A stretch of 59,466 nt of DNA from an uncultured Lactobacillus sp. GTDB lineage: Bacteria; Bacillota; Bacilli; Lactobacillales; Lactobacillaceae. The first letter of the stretch is position 1, and every line of letters starts with the position of its first letter. Below the pieces are notes generated by a model that saw only the letters and a list, made by a program, of their open reading frames with translations, searched no databases and had not been told where the DNA came from. The stretch spans positions 1-59,466 of the forward strand of contig NZ_CARBVX010000013.1 in assembly GCF_948948975.1 (NCBI RefSeq). The letters are read 5' to 3'. Positions 28,970-41,300 of this stretch are shown here, in pieces. The position numbers and the translations under genes were made by a program.

Positions 28970-29854
28970 ATGAAAGATAAATCATCATTACGTTACTTTT
29001 GGGTAACATTATTGAATATTATTATCACAATTGCAGAGTTTATTGGAGGAGCAGTGTCAGGATCACTTGCTTTACTTTCAGATGCTGTACATAATTTAAG
29101 CGATGTCGGATCAATTATTTTAGCCTTTGTTGCTAATTTGATTGCTAAAAGGAAACGAAATGATAGTAAAACCTTTGGTTATGATCGTGCAGAAATCCTA
29201 GCAGCTTTTACTAATGGGATTATTTTAATAGTAATTAGTATTTATTTGTTTATTGAAGGAATCCAGCGATTTAGTCATCCAGAACCAATTAAAGGAAAAA
29301 TTATGCTAATTGTTTCTTTAATTGGGCTAGCTGCTAACCTGATTTCCATGTTAGTAGTTATGAAGGAAGCTAAGACTAGTCTTAATGCGAAAGCTACATT
29401 TTTAAATATGCTTTCAGATGCAATAACTAGTGTAGCTGTTGTTATTGGGGCAATTGTAATTTCAATTTGGAAAATTTACTGGGTCGATCCAGTCTTAACG
29501 ATAGCAGCTTCTGTCTTTTTACTTAAAGAAGCTTATGAAGTTACTATCAAAGCGGCTAATATTTTAATGGAAACTAATCCTAGTATCGATTTAAATAAGA
29601 TAAATGAATTAGTTTTGTCTTGTCCACATGTGAATAACATTCACCATGTGCATGTTTGGCAATATTCAGACAATGTGACGATGTTAGATGCACATATTAA
29701 TGTGGATAAAAATTTAGACGCTGTGCAGTTAGAAAAGATATACACAGAAATTGCTAGAAAATTAAAGCCGCTTGGAATTAACCATGTGACACTTCAAGCT
29801 GAATGTACACGTGGACTTAGCGATAAAATGATTTTTGATGATAAAGAAGATTAG
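28970..29854 (+). CDS. Cation diffusion facilitator (zinc/cobalt exporter)
   Basis: 294 residues from ATG 28970 with GGAG just upstream; a longer frame from 28871 would overlap the regulator and is not used. Six membrane helices and a cytoplasmic C-terminal domain are present. The transport site in helix II is seen as SDAVHNLSD (Asp38, His41, Asp45), with a second part in NMLSDAITS. The domain PHVNNIHHVHVW is typical of CzcD/ZitB-like efflux pumps, which exchange Zn(II) for H+. Confidence 0.92.
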   Translation: MKDKSSLRYFWVTLLNIIITIAEFIGGAVSGSLALLSDAVHNLSDVGSIILAFVANLIAKRKRNDSKTFGYDRAEILAAFTNGIILIVISIYLFIEGIQRFSHPEPIKGKIMLIVSLIGLAANLISMLVVMKEAKTSLNAKATFLNMLSDAITSVAVVIGAIVISIWKIYWVDPVLTIAASVFLLKEAYEVTIKAANILMETNPSIDLNKINELVLSCPHVNNIHHVHVWQYSDNVTMLDAHINVDKNLDAVQLEKIYTEIARKLKPLGINHVTLQAECTRGLSDKMIFDDKED

Positions 29855-29918
29855 TTAATCTGGTTTTGCTGCTATTTGGTAAAATAGGGGCAAAGCCTTT
29901 TATTTTAAGGAGAAAAAA

Positions 29919-30176
29919 ATGAGATTCGATACTAATGATCTAAAAGAAAATCTAAAAAATTATCAAAAGAAAGCTACAGACCAGTTTAAGGATTTTGCTG
30001 AAAATGATTGGCCTGATATTAAAGACCACTTAACTGAAAAAGGACAACAAGCCGGAGATTTTTTGAAACAAAATGGTGGAAAAGTTTATCAAAATTCTGT
30101 TAATGCTTTTAAGAAAGCAGTTCGAAACTTAGACCAAAAAGTAAATGGTACAAGTGTACATAAGGACAATAAATAA
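29919..30176 (+). CDS. Small hydrophilic protein of unknown function
   Basis: 85 residues, highly charged, with no membrane segment or signal. It is probably all-helical (long runs such as LKENLKNYQKKATDQFKDF) with a glycine-containing turn (KQNGGK) in the middle. It has a good AAGGAG and is followed three bases later by the membrane protein at 30179. I recognise no domain. The amphipathic helices recall YtxH-like stress proteins, but that is a loose resemblance. Confidence 0.7.
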   Translation: MRFDTNDLKENLKNYQKKATDQFKDFAENDWPDIKDHLTEKGQQAGDFLKQNGGKVYQNSVNAFKKAVRNLDQKVNGTSVHKDNK

Positions 30177-30178
30177 TA

Positions 30179-30421
30179 ATGAAGGTAAATATTTGGGTCG
30201 CAGCAATAGTTTTATTTATTGGCTTATGGGATTTATATACGGCATATAATCGTTATAAGAAAAAAGGAATGACCAAAAAAGATGTCAAAGACAATCTAGC
30301 AAAAGGAACTATTGGAGCCTTAACAACCCTTCCATCAAGTGGAAAAGCAGGCATTATTTCTTTTACAATCTTAGGTGTCGTTTTTACCATTACTGGAATT
30401 ATTTTGTTTTTTATGATTTAA
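30179..30421 (+). CDS. Small two-helix membrane protein of unknown function
   Basis: 80 residues with membrane helices at about 4-23 and 57-79 and a basic connecting segment (NRYKKKGMTKKDVKDN). It is linked to the preceding 85-residue gene by a two-base gap and to the following mutase, so the three are probably one transcript. Function unknown. Confidence 0.7.
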   Translation: MKVNIWVAAIVLFIGLWDLYTAYNRYKKKGMTKKDVKDNLAKGTIGALTTLPSSGKAGIISFTILGVVFTITGIILFFMI

Positions 30422-30442
30422 ATGAGACGGGTGAGAAGAAAG

Positions 30443-31120
30443 TTGGCCAAATTAGTTTTAGTTAGGCATGGTGAAAGTATAGCTAATCGTGACAATGTTT
30501 ATACGGGCTGGAATGATGTACCTTTAAGTAAAAAAGGGATTGCGCAGGCAAAAAATGCAGGCCTTAAGGTAGAAAAAATAGCTGAATTTGCACCAACGCA
30601 TATCCATACTTCTGTCTTATCGCGTGCAATTATGACGGCTAATATTATTGCAGATGTTTGTAGCTTTTTATATTTACCGATCACTAAGACTTGGCGTTTA
30701 AACGAGCGTCACTATGGAGCACTTCGCGGTATTAATAAGGATGTTTCAAAGAAAATTTTTGGTACTAATCAAGTCTTAGAATGGAGACGTGGTTTTGACA
30801 GTGTGCCTCCTTTATTAACGCAGCCTGTCCAAGATCGTAGATATCGAAAGTATGATATGCGTTTAATGCCTCAGGGAGAAAGTTTACATCAAACTCAAGA
30901 AAGACTAATGCCGTATTTTTGGGATCATATTGCACCTGAATTAATGGCAGGACATGATCAATTAGTTGTAGCGCATGGCTCAAGTCTACGTGCCTTGATT
31001 AAAAAAATTGAAGATATCAGTAATGAGGATATTGTAAAAGTAGAAGTTCCTAATGCGGAGCCAATTGTTTATACTTTTGATACTGATTTGCATATTGTAA
31101 AGAAAGAAGTTCTACATTGA
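30443..31120 (+). CDS. 2,3-bisphosphoglycerate-dependent phosphoglycerate mutase-like protein
   Basis: 225 residues from TTG 30443, which gives the family start MAKLVLVRHGES and has GGGTGAG eight bases upstream. An ATG at 30422, directly after the previous stop, would add seven residues but has no ribosome site. The GpmA signature is present: RHGES, YTGWNDVPLS, ERHYGALRG, GESL and AHGSSLRAL. The middle region (RRYRKYDMRLMP) is typical of lactobacillar GpmA paralogues. It may be a secondary mutase; the main glycolytic one is usually elsewhere. Confidence 0.83.
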   Translation: MAKLVLVRHGESIANRDNVYTGWNDVPLSKKGIAQAKNAGLKVEKIAEFAPTHIHTSVLSRAIMTANIIADVCSFLYLPITKTWRLNERHYGALRGINKDVSKKIFGTNQVLEWRRGFDSVPPLLTQPVQDRRYRKYDMRLMPQGESLHQTQERLMPYFWDHIAPELMAGHDQLVVAHGSSLRALIKKIEDISNEDIVKVEVPNAEPIVYTFDTDLHIVKKEVLH

Positions 31121-31122
31121 TT

Positions 31123-31149
31123 GAGTAGCCGACTGGTCTACTCTTTTTT
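31123..31149 (+). terminator. Terminator after the mutase gene
   Basis: GAGTAG (31123-31128) pairs with CTACTC (31138-31143), then six T. Confidence 0.75.
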
Positions 31150-31228
31150 AATAGTTTGTATAGGTATTTTTATGGTAAAATTTTTTACGAGTATATTTGA
31201 ACAAATTCTTGTAGAGTAGGAGAAAATA

Positions 31229-32164
31229 ATGCGTAAAATATTTTTACTAAGAGGAGCACCTGGATCTGGTAAATCTTCCTTTATTGCTCGTCACCACTTG
31301 CAGCCTTACGCTATTTCTCGTGATGAAATTAGGCTGCTATTAGCTGATTTGACGGTGTATTATGAGGAAAGTACAGATCACTTACATCAAGTTATTCCAC
31401 GCCATGTTACTGTACGGACAGAGCAAATGGTTGATAATTTGGTGCAGCATAAGATGGCCTATGGAGAAACTATCATTGTCGATGGAACTCACATTACGCC
31501 AGATAAAATTGAACATTTTCGTCCATGGGTTGAAAAGTATCGCTATGAATTATTTGTAGTCGATTTAATGCAAAATAATAGTCTAGAAAACTTATTGCAA
31601 CGTAATCAGGTTAGAATGCATTATGATTGGGTAAAACCAGACGTAATTAAGATGATGTATGAGCAATATAAGGCTCATCCAGAAGTTCCATCTTGGGCCT
31701 ATTCAATTTTACCGAATGGGATGGAACGAGCTTTAAGTCAAAAGGAAAAGAATTTAGATCGTTATTCACATGTGATTTGTGTGCCAGATAAGGTAAGACC
31801 TGAAGACTTTCCACATGTGCATATTTCTAATTTTTATTTTTCTTTTAATGATGAATTTACTAAAAAATATGGAACATATAGAAATGTCATAACTTTAGGT
31901 AAAACTAGGGAAGAAGTAATTGAGCAATTTAGGCTTCCATATTTTGTATTTAAATTTCATCATAAGCACTTTTTGATTTCTGCATATCCAATTAGAAATG
32001 AAATGTTAGATCCTATTCGAAAAGTAAAGGGAGTTTGGTCTTATTCAACTGGTCTATATAATATTGCTGATTTTGTAAAAGAATTTCCAGAAAATGAGCA
32101 TCAACATGTTCATCAATTTAATTTAAGCAAAATTGATCCCACCCGTTTGTTACATATTTGGTAG
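31229..32164 (+). CDS. Polynucleotide-kinase-like P-loop protein
   Basis: 311 residues. The N-terminal half matches the T4 Pnk-like kinase fold: Walker A GAPGSGKSS (9-17), SRDEIR (30-35) and VDGTHIT (84-90), where RNA/DNA kinases often have VDATN. The C-terminal half (about 170-311) has HVHISNFYFSFNDEF and a run of histidine-rich segments that I do not recognise. A 5'-hydroxyl or small-molecule kinase is plausible; an RNA-repair role is only a guess. It has its own terminator and appears monocistronic. Confidence 0.7.
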   Translation: MRKIFLLRGAPGSGKSSFIARHHLQPYAISRDEIRLLLADLTVYYEESTDHLHQVIPRHVTVRTEQMVDNLVQHKMAYGETIIVDGTHITPDKIEHFRPWVEKYRYELFVVDLMQNNSLENLLQRNQVRMHYDWVKPDVIKMMYEQYKAHPEVPSWAYSILPNGMERALSQKEKNLDRYSHVICVPDKVRPEDFPHVHISNFYFSFNDEFTKKYGTYRNVITLGKTREEVIEQFRLPYFVFKFHHKHFLISAYPIRNEMLDPIRKVKGVWSYSTGLYNIADFVKEFPENEHQHVHQFNLSKIDPTRLLHIW

Positions 32165-32165
32165 T

Positions 32166-32198
32166 AAAAAATGAGAAGGTTTTTGCCTTCTCATTTTT
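32166..32198 (+). terminator. Terminator after the kinase-like gene
   Basis: AAAATGAGAAGG (32168-32179) and CCTTCTCATTTT (32186-32197) form a 12-bp perfect stem around TTTTTG, with T on the 3' side. Confidence 0.92.
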
Positions 32199-32333
32199 GT
32201 TTGGAAAAGTTTATTGTTTTTTCAATAACTGAGATTAGGTCCTAATACATTAGATAAAGTATAAATTTAAGGAAGAATATCAAAAAACCATATAGGTAAA
32301 CTATTGAAAAATAACAATAATGAGACATCATGT

Positions 32334-32362
32334 GTGTTATTATATTGAAAATTAGGTATAAT
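32334..32362 (+). promoter_or_regulatory. Probable promoter of the giant adhesin gene
   Basis: A consensus TATAAT at 32357-32362 lies 36 bases before the start codon. The -35 position (TGTTAT, 32334-32339, 17 bp away) is a weak match. Confidence 0.45.
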
Positions 32363-32398
32363 TGAAACGATGAGAGAGATTCAGAAAAAAGGATAGGG

Positions 32399-35300
32399 AT
32401 GGGTATGTTTTTTAATAGGAAAGATAACGATAGTAAACAACGGTTCGGCATTAGAAAATTAACTATAGGGGCTTGTTCCGTATTGTTATCCACATTAATC
32501 TTAGGAATAGGAACTCAAGAGCAAAATTCAAAAGCTCAGGCTGCTACTACAGAAACTTCTAACACTGCCAGTTCGACAGACTTAGTAGATAATCATCAAA
32601 ATAAAAATACTTACCTAAGTTCTAGTGAAGTAAATGAAACAGCTACTAAAGTTAATGAGAAAGAAACTTCTGCTGGTAATGAGCAACAAGACTCTCAATC
32701 TGCAGTAGCTCAAGACAAGCAAAGTGGGGAAAAGGTTGCAGATGTAGTTACTAATAATCGGTCTACAGTTGAAGATAAAAGTTCTAATAATACAGAATCT
32801 TCGGGAATCACTGATAACACTAAGAATACGGTAAATTCTGATAGGGCAGAAGTTACAAATAAAGAAGCTAATACACAAACTGATTCTAAAAAAGTTACGC
32901 AAAAGACGTCAGGTCAGGCTGTTAATGATGTAAACAAAAATGTAGCTGAAACCACTACTGACACTAAGAATACAAAAGTTTCCAGCTATACTAGTAATTT
33001 AGACTTGAAAAATATTCAAGAAAATCTTGAACAGCAAGCTAAGGAAAATAATGGAAAAGCATTAGATGCTAAATCAGTTACATCTTTACTTAGAAGTTCG
33101 GATGCAGCTAATTTTCAAGTTTTGGCAGCATTAACAGAAAATATCGCTGAGGCTGATAAAATTAAAGCCAACGCAGCAGTGACAATTCCAAGTACTGACG
33201 GACGTTATACTTTATATATTTCAAGAAATACGTGGGGAAATACTACAGATGGTAATCAACCAACTAAGGTTTTACTTTCAGGAAATGTTCTTAGTGGTGA
33301 TACTGTAACTATTTCAATCCCAAGCTATGGTATTGTCGGTGTCAATTCGCCAACTATCGATGCTAACTATGGGAGTGCTTCTCTAAAGGATATGGGTAAT
33401 GATAAGGTAGTTATCTATAACTTCACCACTTCTGGGGTTATTAATCCGATCGTTACGATTCCCGCTGACAATGGATATGGTGCTAAACCCACGCCAATGC
33501 AAATTACTCAGCCTACGGTTAAGGATATTACTTGGACAATTAATGGAGTAGAACAAACATCAGCTGAATTTCATATCGATGTTAACCCTGTATGGAATCC
33601 AAAGTTTTCTTTAAGTAAGCCTAACCCAAATTCTACTGATCAAAATGCATTAAAAAAGATGATTCCTAACTATGAATCTATCTATCAACTCGCAATTAAT
33701 GAAACGAACGGGGTTGCTCCTGGACAAGATTATCAAAATAGTCTTCCTTATCCTTCCTCAAAAATTAATAGTGCCGTTAATTATGGCACCGTAATTACAA
33801 TTCCAATGCCTAAAGGGTATGTGCTAGATGAATCTGCTACAATGCAACTCAATAATTTTGGGGATAAAACTACCATTACCCAAGAAGGTAATAACGTTAT
33901 TATTACCGTACCAAAAGGTTCTGGTACACAAAACTGGAATAGCGGACCGGCATACCAACTTGTTGGTTCATATGATATTGCTATGCCAGAAAACGCTACT
34001 ACTTATACGGCTGATGCGCCAATTACGATTGTGCAAAAGCTTAATAATGACGGGAGTCAAACGAAGACCTGGACTGGTCCAACAGTAAGTCAAGATTTTT
34101 ATGGTGCAAATGATCAAATTCCACTAGCCCAAGTGCCACTTTATGCTAAAGCTGCTTATGGTGGTAATCAGCTTTTAAATAACGGTCATAAACAAATAGT
34201 TGCCTACTTTGGTGCTACTAATGAATCAATTGCTTCCTACAGTAATTACAGCAGTAACTTTACTTTTAATTTTGATGAGAGCCTGGGCGTAACTGAACTA
34301 AAAACACCAACTATTCCTGGTACAAGTAACTATAAGTACACAATTACTTACGCAGATGGTGCAACGAGTGAAGGACGGGTAAATGCTGGTAACACTATTA
34401 CTGGAACTGGAGTAATTACTAATATTGTGGTTAGCCCTGATAACTTTGAAAGAGATCAAAGTACAGCTGTTGATTTGCCAACTAATAATTTTGCAAATCA
34501 AACTACTGCGTCCGTGAACGCGTTTGAAGCATATGGCGCGGTCCCAGATACAGTTAAACCAGGCACACAATTAGTTGCTAACATGACTTTTACTGGAACA
34601 GTTCAACAAGGAAATGTAACTAGATATTTGACCAGCAAAATTCAAGTTGATCAAACAGTCGTTTCATCAGCTAATTTAACTTCTAGTTCAGGCATATTTG
34701 GATATCAAAGTAACAACACAGCAACAGGACAATCAAATGTAGGATATCTTTCTGTCTACGCTGGCGGAGGACAAACCAACAATATTTATGAACCGATTTT
34801 TTACTATGTTTTGCCAGAATGGTTCTCAGTTTATGACTTTTCAACCGACTATACCAAGCTACCTGATTTTGTCCCTAATACTAATAATGGTGTTATTGGT
34901 ACGCCAAAGTTGTCAGTATTTACTGTTCCAACAGAAATTTCGGGACTCTCTCGTCAAGTTGTAAAAATTGATTACTCTGGTACTGGCTATAACTTTCTTG
35001 CTGGCCAGGGTGCTAACAATCAAATTCACCTTAATACGTTACCTGACGGAACTAATGGTACATATCAAGGGATAATCTATATTGTTAGTCCAACGACAAA
35101 ATTAACGAACACTGCTTATAATCCTAATAACACAAGCAATTTTGCTCCTAGTGGTATTACTTTTAATCCAGATTGGGTACAGGGAAACACTTCTAACTTG
35201 TACTATGTCGGAGCTAATGGTTTTACCATTAATCAAGTCGGTGGTGCTAATACTGCTAGTGTTGCTCAAGGTAATCAAAATGATATATTGGTTGATTCTG

Positions 35301-38300
35301 GTGTCTCTGATCTTTATGGCTCTAATGAAATGGAATATGCTGTTCGTTTAATTAATGGATCAGGTACTAAATTAACTAATGTTGTTGCGATGGTGAACTT
35401 ACCACAAGCTTCAGATACTAGTTTTACTTTCCAGTTAAATGGTAGACCAGTTTATAATGGTGAGAAGACAGGGTACACTTTCTTGTATTCTACGGAATTA
35501 GGTAATCTTAAGAGTAATAACGATCCTGATGGTACTAAGCCCGATGAGACCGGATATGTTCCAGCAGATCAAGTAACTGATTGGTCTAAGATTAAGTCAA
35601 TTATTATTAAAACTTCGTCCTTAAATAATAATGACCGTTCCGATCGTTTGATTTTCACAGGAATAGATCCTAACTTGGTAAATGATGCGGGTAAGACGGG
35701 ATATATTAGTACTGGTTTCTATTCCGATACTACTAAGCCGTTTATCAGCAGTTTGGCAGTTTATAATTCAAGTACTGTAGCTAACAAAGTTAAGCCAGCT
35801 AATATTACTATTACAGGTGAGGCTAATATTAATTTTAAGCTTCAGTATACTGATGAAAATGGGCAGTTGCAGACGATTAATCTTCCTGATTTAAGTACTA
35901 GTTATAATTTGGCTCAAAACAATACAATGTTGACTGAGCAAGAAGCTATCGAATTAGCTAATAAAAATGCAGCATCGTCTATTCCTGCAAACTATGAAAT
36001 TAAGTCAGCGACTTTGCAATCTGGTGGTAAAACTTGGCAAACTGATGCGCCGGAAGGAACTCCTGTCTTTGGTGGGCAAGTACAATATTTCTATAATAAT
36101 GCTACTGTCCTCTTACAAGCTGTGCCAATCCAACGTACACTTACTTACCAAGTAATTGATGAAAATGATCCATCAAACCCAGTAACTATCCAGCCGAACA
36201 CTGATTTATTAAACAATGGTCAAGCAATTACTGGTAATCAAGGAAGTAATGTTCCACCTGATGCAACCACTGCATACGATGCGGTTAAGAATGCTTTAGA
36301 AGCTAAGGGCTATGTTATTAGTTCAAAGAGTAGTACTGTACCAACAATTTTTGGTCCAGATAATACTGCATTGACAATTTATGTAACTCATAAGACTATA
36401 AATGTAAGTACACCAGATCAATGGCCAAGTACAAGTACTGATGCAGATAAGGTTTCACTGTCTAAAACAATTACTCGAACTATCACAGTTGAAGGCTTAC
36501 CAACAGCTGTTGAAGGTACTACCCAAACAGTAACATTCACTAGAACAGCAGTTGTTGATGAAGTAACAGGTAAAGTAATAGGTTATGTAGATCCAAGTGA
36601 TAGTACTATTACAATTACAGATGGTAACGACGCATGGACGAGCACCAATAATCAGTGGGATGCATTTGTTCCATCGAACGTTCCAGTAGGTTATTCAATC
36701 AAATCAATTACCGATGCCAATGGCAATTATGCGAATGTTACGAGCACAGATGGCAAACTAACAGGTGTAGCACAAACTACTGTTGCACCTAATGAAAGTG
36801 ATGTTACAGTAACGATTACTTATCAAGGTAACCAAGTAAGCAATACGATTACTTTTATTGATACTGACGATAATAATAAACAAGTTGGAGAAACTATTAC
36901 CATTAGTGGTCGTGTTGGAGAAACCGATAACAATCTTAATTTAACTGTTCCAGAAGGCTATGAACTGGCTAATGGAGCAAGCTTACCAACAAGTTATACT
37001 TTTGAAGCAACTAACACTCCAATTACTATTCCACTTGTTCATAAACATAAGACTGTTGGACCTAATGACACGTGGCCAAGTACAAGTACTAATGCAGATA
37101 AAGTTCCACTTTCTGAAACCATTACTCGCACCATTACTGTGTCAGGACTTCCTACAAATGTTCCATCTGTTGAACAAAATGTTAACTTTACTAGAACGGC
37201 AATCGTTGATGAAGTAACAGGTAAAGTAATTGGCTATGTAGATCCAAGTGATAGTACTGAGACAATTACAAATGGTAATGCTGCATGGACAAGTGATAAT
37301 CCGACTTGGAGTAGCTGGACTAACTCAACTGTTCCAGAAGGCTACTATATTGAAAGTGCAAAAGTTGGTAATACTGACTACCCTACAGTAACAACTAATG
37401 CAAATGGAATTATTACTGGATTAAATAGTGTCGATGTGACTCCAAAGATGAGTTCGATAACCGTTAATGTGGTTTACAACAAGGTCAATCTTGATTTAAC
37501 GATTAACCATGACACTATTATTAATACCTACAATGGTAGTGAACAACCAGTTTCTCCCGATATAATTAGTGAAATTACTCATACTGTTGTTTCATCAAAT
37601 AATAATGTACCTATTCAAAATATTGCTCAAGCTATTCAAGATGCTAACTTGACATCAGATGATTATTCATACACAGATAGCCAAGGTAATGTTTTAACTA
37701 GCACTCCAACTAACGCTGGTAATTACCGCATTATTTTGAACCAAAATGGTTTGGATAAATTAAATAAAGTAGCTGGCGGCTTAACAATTAACTATGATCC
37801 AAGTAAATCATACGTTAACTACACTATTGAAAAAGCAGAAGCAAGTGCTGAGCTAGAAGGAAATAATTCTAAGCAGTATGATGGTCAAAGTGTAACTAAT
37901 GTTGAAGTTACTAAAGATGGTAATATCAAGGTTACTGCGAATGTTCCGGGCACTACTCAAAGTGCATATCAACTTCAAGCGGGTGACTATGACTGGTATA
38001 GCGCAGATGGTTCAACTAGATTAAGTAGTGCACCAACTAATGTTGGAAATTACATGATTAAGTTAAACAGTACGGGAATTACCAACATTAAAGCTCATTA
38101 TGGCAATAGCGACAACATTAATTGGACTGATGATGCAATTACAGGCAGTGCAACTTATGAAATTACTAAAGCTGCAGCCACTATTTCATTAACTCCTGAT
38201 GAGAACAAGCAAACAAGTAGTTGGACTGGAAATGAAATTTCTATAAATCCAGCTGATTTTGTACCAACTATTACCACTGATAATGGTGTGACGCTCACTG

Positions 38301-41300
38301 TTCCTGCTGGTACTTTAGCAGTTGGTGACTACACAGTTACTCCTTCACCAGTTGCACCAGGAACTTACCAAGTTTCATTGACGGACTCAGGTATTGAAAA
38401 GATTAAAAAGGCGATCTCAACTAGTGAAAACTATGTTTGGAATAATACTGGTAATGGAGTGTTAGAAATTGTTAATGCTAAAGCGAACTATCAAATGTCA
38501 GGCAGTGGTGAAACTACTTATACTGGTTCTGCGGTAGAATTACCAATTGATCAACTTAAGGATGCAATTTCTTCATCTAATACAGTTAGTGGTCAAGATT
38601 TAGTTATTCCTGAGCTTGATGTTAATGACTTTACTTGGTCTAGCGGTACTGCCCCAACGAATGTAGGTAATTACACTATCAAGTTGAGTGAAACTGGTAT
38701 TAATAAGATTGCTGCAGCAAATCCAAATTATGCCTTAACTTTAGGTACGAATGCCTTTACTTACAAGATTAATGCGGCTAAAGCAAGTGCAACTGTAAGT
38801 GGTGAGAATAGTCGAACATACAATGGTAAAGCTATTTCAATTAATGATATCTATAATGGTGGAACTATCTCTGTTAAAATTACTGGACTTGACGATCAAG
38901 AATTTACTTACACCTTGCAAACTGGTGATTACACTTGGAATGTATCTGATCCAACAAATGTGGGTACTTACACTTTAACTTTGAATAGTACTGGAATTGG
39001 TCACTTACAAGATCTCTTGAACGATAAGTACGGTAACGGCAATGTAACTATTGCTAACAGCCAAGTTACTGGAAGTGCAAAATATACTATTGAAAAGGCT
39101 AACGCCAATGTAACTTTATCAGGTAACCAAGATGAAACTTATACTGCTGAGGAATTCACCAATAGCAACATTAAGGTTAGTGACTACAAGGTAACTTTGA
39201 GTAACGGATTAGAATACAAGCTAGTTGATGGAGACTTAGAATTTATTCCAAATCAAAATCCAACAAATGTCGGTACTTATACTGTTCAATTGTCTGATCA
39301 AGGTAAGAAGAATATTGCTGCCGTTCAAGGTGAAAACTATGAATATAGCTTTAATGATACTGGAGTAGGTAGTTTCAATATTACTAAAGCCACACCAAGT
39401 GCATCATTTACTGGTCAAGGCGAAAAGACCTACGATGGTACACCAATTAGTGGGTATGTACCAAAGGTGATGATTACAGCTCCTGGCAAAAATGATGTAA
39501 CTTTAGTTGCTGGTACTGATTATGTTTGGACTAATGATGGTCAGACCTTTACTACCGCTCCAAGTGATGCAGGAAATTATACTGTTTCATTAACTTCAGA
39601 CGGAATTGGTAAGATCAAAGCAGTAAACGCTGCAAATCTTGATTGGTCAAATGTAATAATTAGTGAAAATGCAAAGTACACTATCACTAAGGCTCAAGCT
39701 ACAGTTAACTTTGCTCAACCAGCTAGTCAAACAGTTGAATATGGGAAGAATGATTTTGATGTAAATAACTTCAAACCAAGTATTTCCACAAATAATCATG
39801 TAACTGTTAATGTCCCAGAGGGGGTGAGCCTTTCTGCACAAGCTGGCGACTTTGAGTTTACTAATGCCAATGGAAATACAACAACTACCGTTCCAACTGG
39901 GCTAGGAACTTACACTGTTACTTTAAGTGAAGCTGGCTTTAAGAAACTTCAATCACAGACTAATAATTATGACTGGGTAAATAATGCAAAAGGTACTTAC
40001 ATAGTAACTAAGGCAACTGATGTATCTGTAACCTTAATCGGTAATCAAGAAGTAATTTATACCGGTAATACATTTACAAATAGTGATATTAATGTTAACG
40101 ACTATCAAGTAACTCTTGAAAATGGTCAAACTTACAAGTTAGTTGCTGGCGATTTGGAATTTGGTCCGAGTCAAGATCCAACTAATGCAGGAGCCTACAA
40201 GGTACAATTGTCCGCACAAGGTAAGGAAAATATTGCTAATGTGGATTCAACTCATTATAGTTACAACTTTGATAATACTGGTACTGGTAATTTTGAAATT
40301 CAAAAAGCTACTCCAAGCGTTGAATTTAAGGCCAATGCTGAAAAGATATTTGATGGCACATCAATAGCTCTTGGTGACTACAAGACTCAGCCAAGTGTCA
40401 CCGTAACTGCACCAGGTAATCCAACTATTACTCTGGAAGCAGGCGATTATGTTTGGATAAAAGATGGTGTTACTTATACAACTGCGCCAAGCAATGTTGG
40501 TAGCTACACTATCCAATTATCTGAATCAGGTAAGAATAAGATCTTGCAAAATAGCAATAATACAGAAAATCTTGATTGGGCTAATGCAAAGATTAGTGGT
40601 CAAGGTTCATATATAATTACTGAGGCTAATGCTACAGCAAATCTTTCGGGTAATTCATCTAAAACATATGATGGTAATCCAGTAACTACAACTGAGGTTA
40701 ATAGTAAAGATGGTACAGTTGAAGTAACTATTACCATTCCAAACAGTAGTGAAACTGTAACTTATAAGTTACAAGATGGTGACTACACTTGGAATACGCT
40801 AAATGGGGATGCTCCAACTGATGCAGGTGACTATACATTTAAGCTAAGCCCAGAAGCTCTTACTAACTTGCAAAGTGCAATTGATGGTAAATGGGGTAAA
40901 GGTAACGTTAAGATAACAGATAGCGATCTTAACGGAGAAGCTAATTTCACGATTAATAAGGCTGATATCACTATTTCAGGGAACGGTAGTCAAACAGGAA
41001 CATACACAGGAAATCCACAAGTAGTAGATCCAAATAATTTCCCAATTACGTTAACCCCAGAAGGTGATGGTCCAGTTCCAACAATTCCAGCTGGTACTTT
41101 AACAAGTAATGACTTTGTAGTTAAGGATAAAGATGGAAAAACTGTAGATCCAACCGATGTTGGAGACTACACAGTTTACTTAACCCCAGAAGGTGTTGAG
41201 AAACTTAAGAAGCTCAATCCAAACTACAACTGGCCAACAACTGAAGAAGAAGTTGGTAAGTTAGTAATTAAAGCTGCTCAAGCAAGTGCAATAGTAAGCG

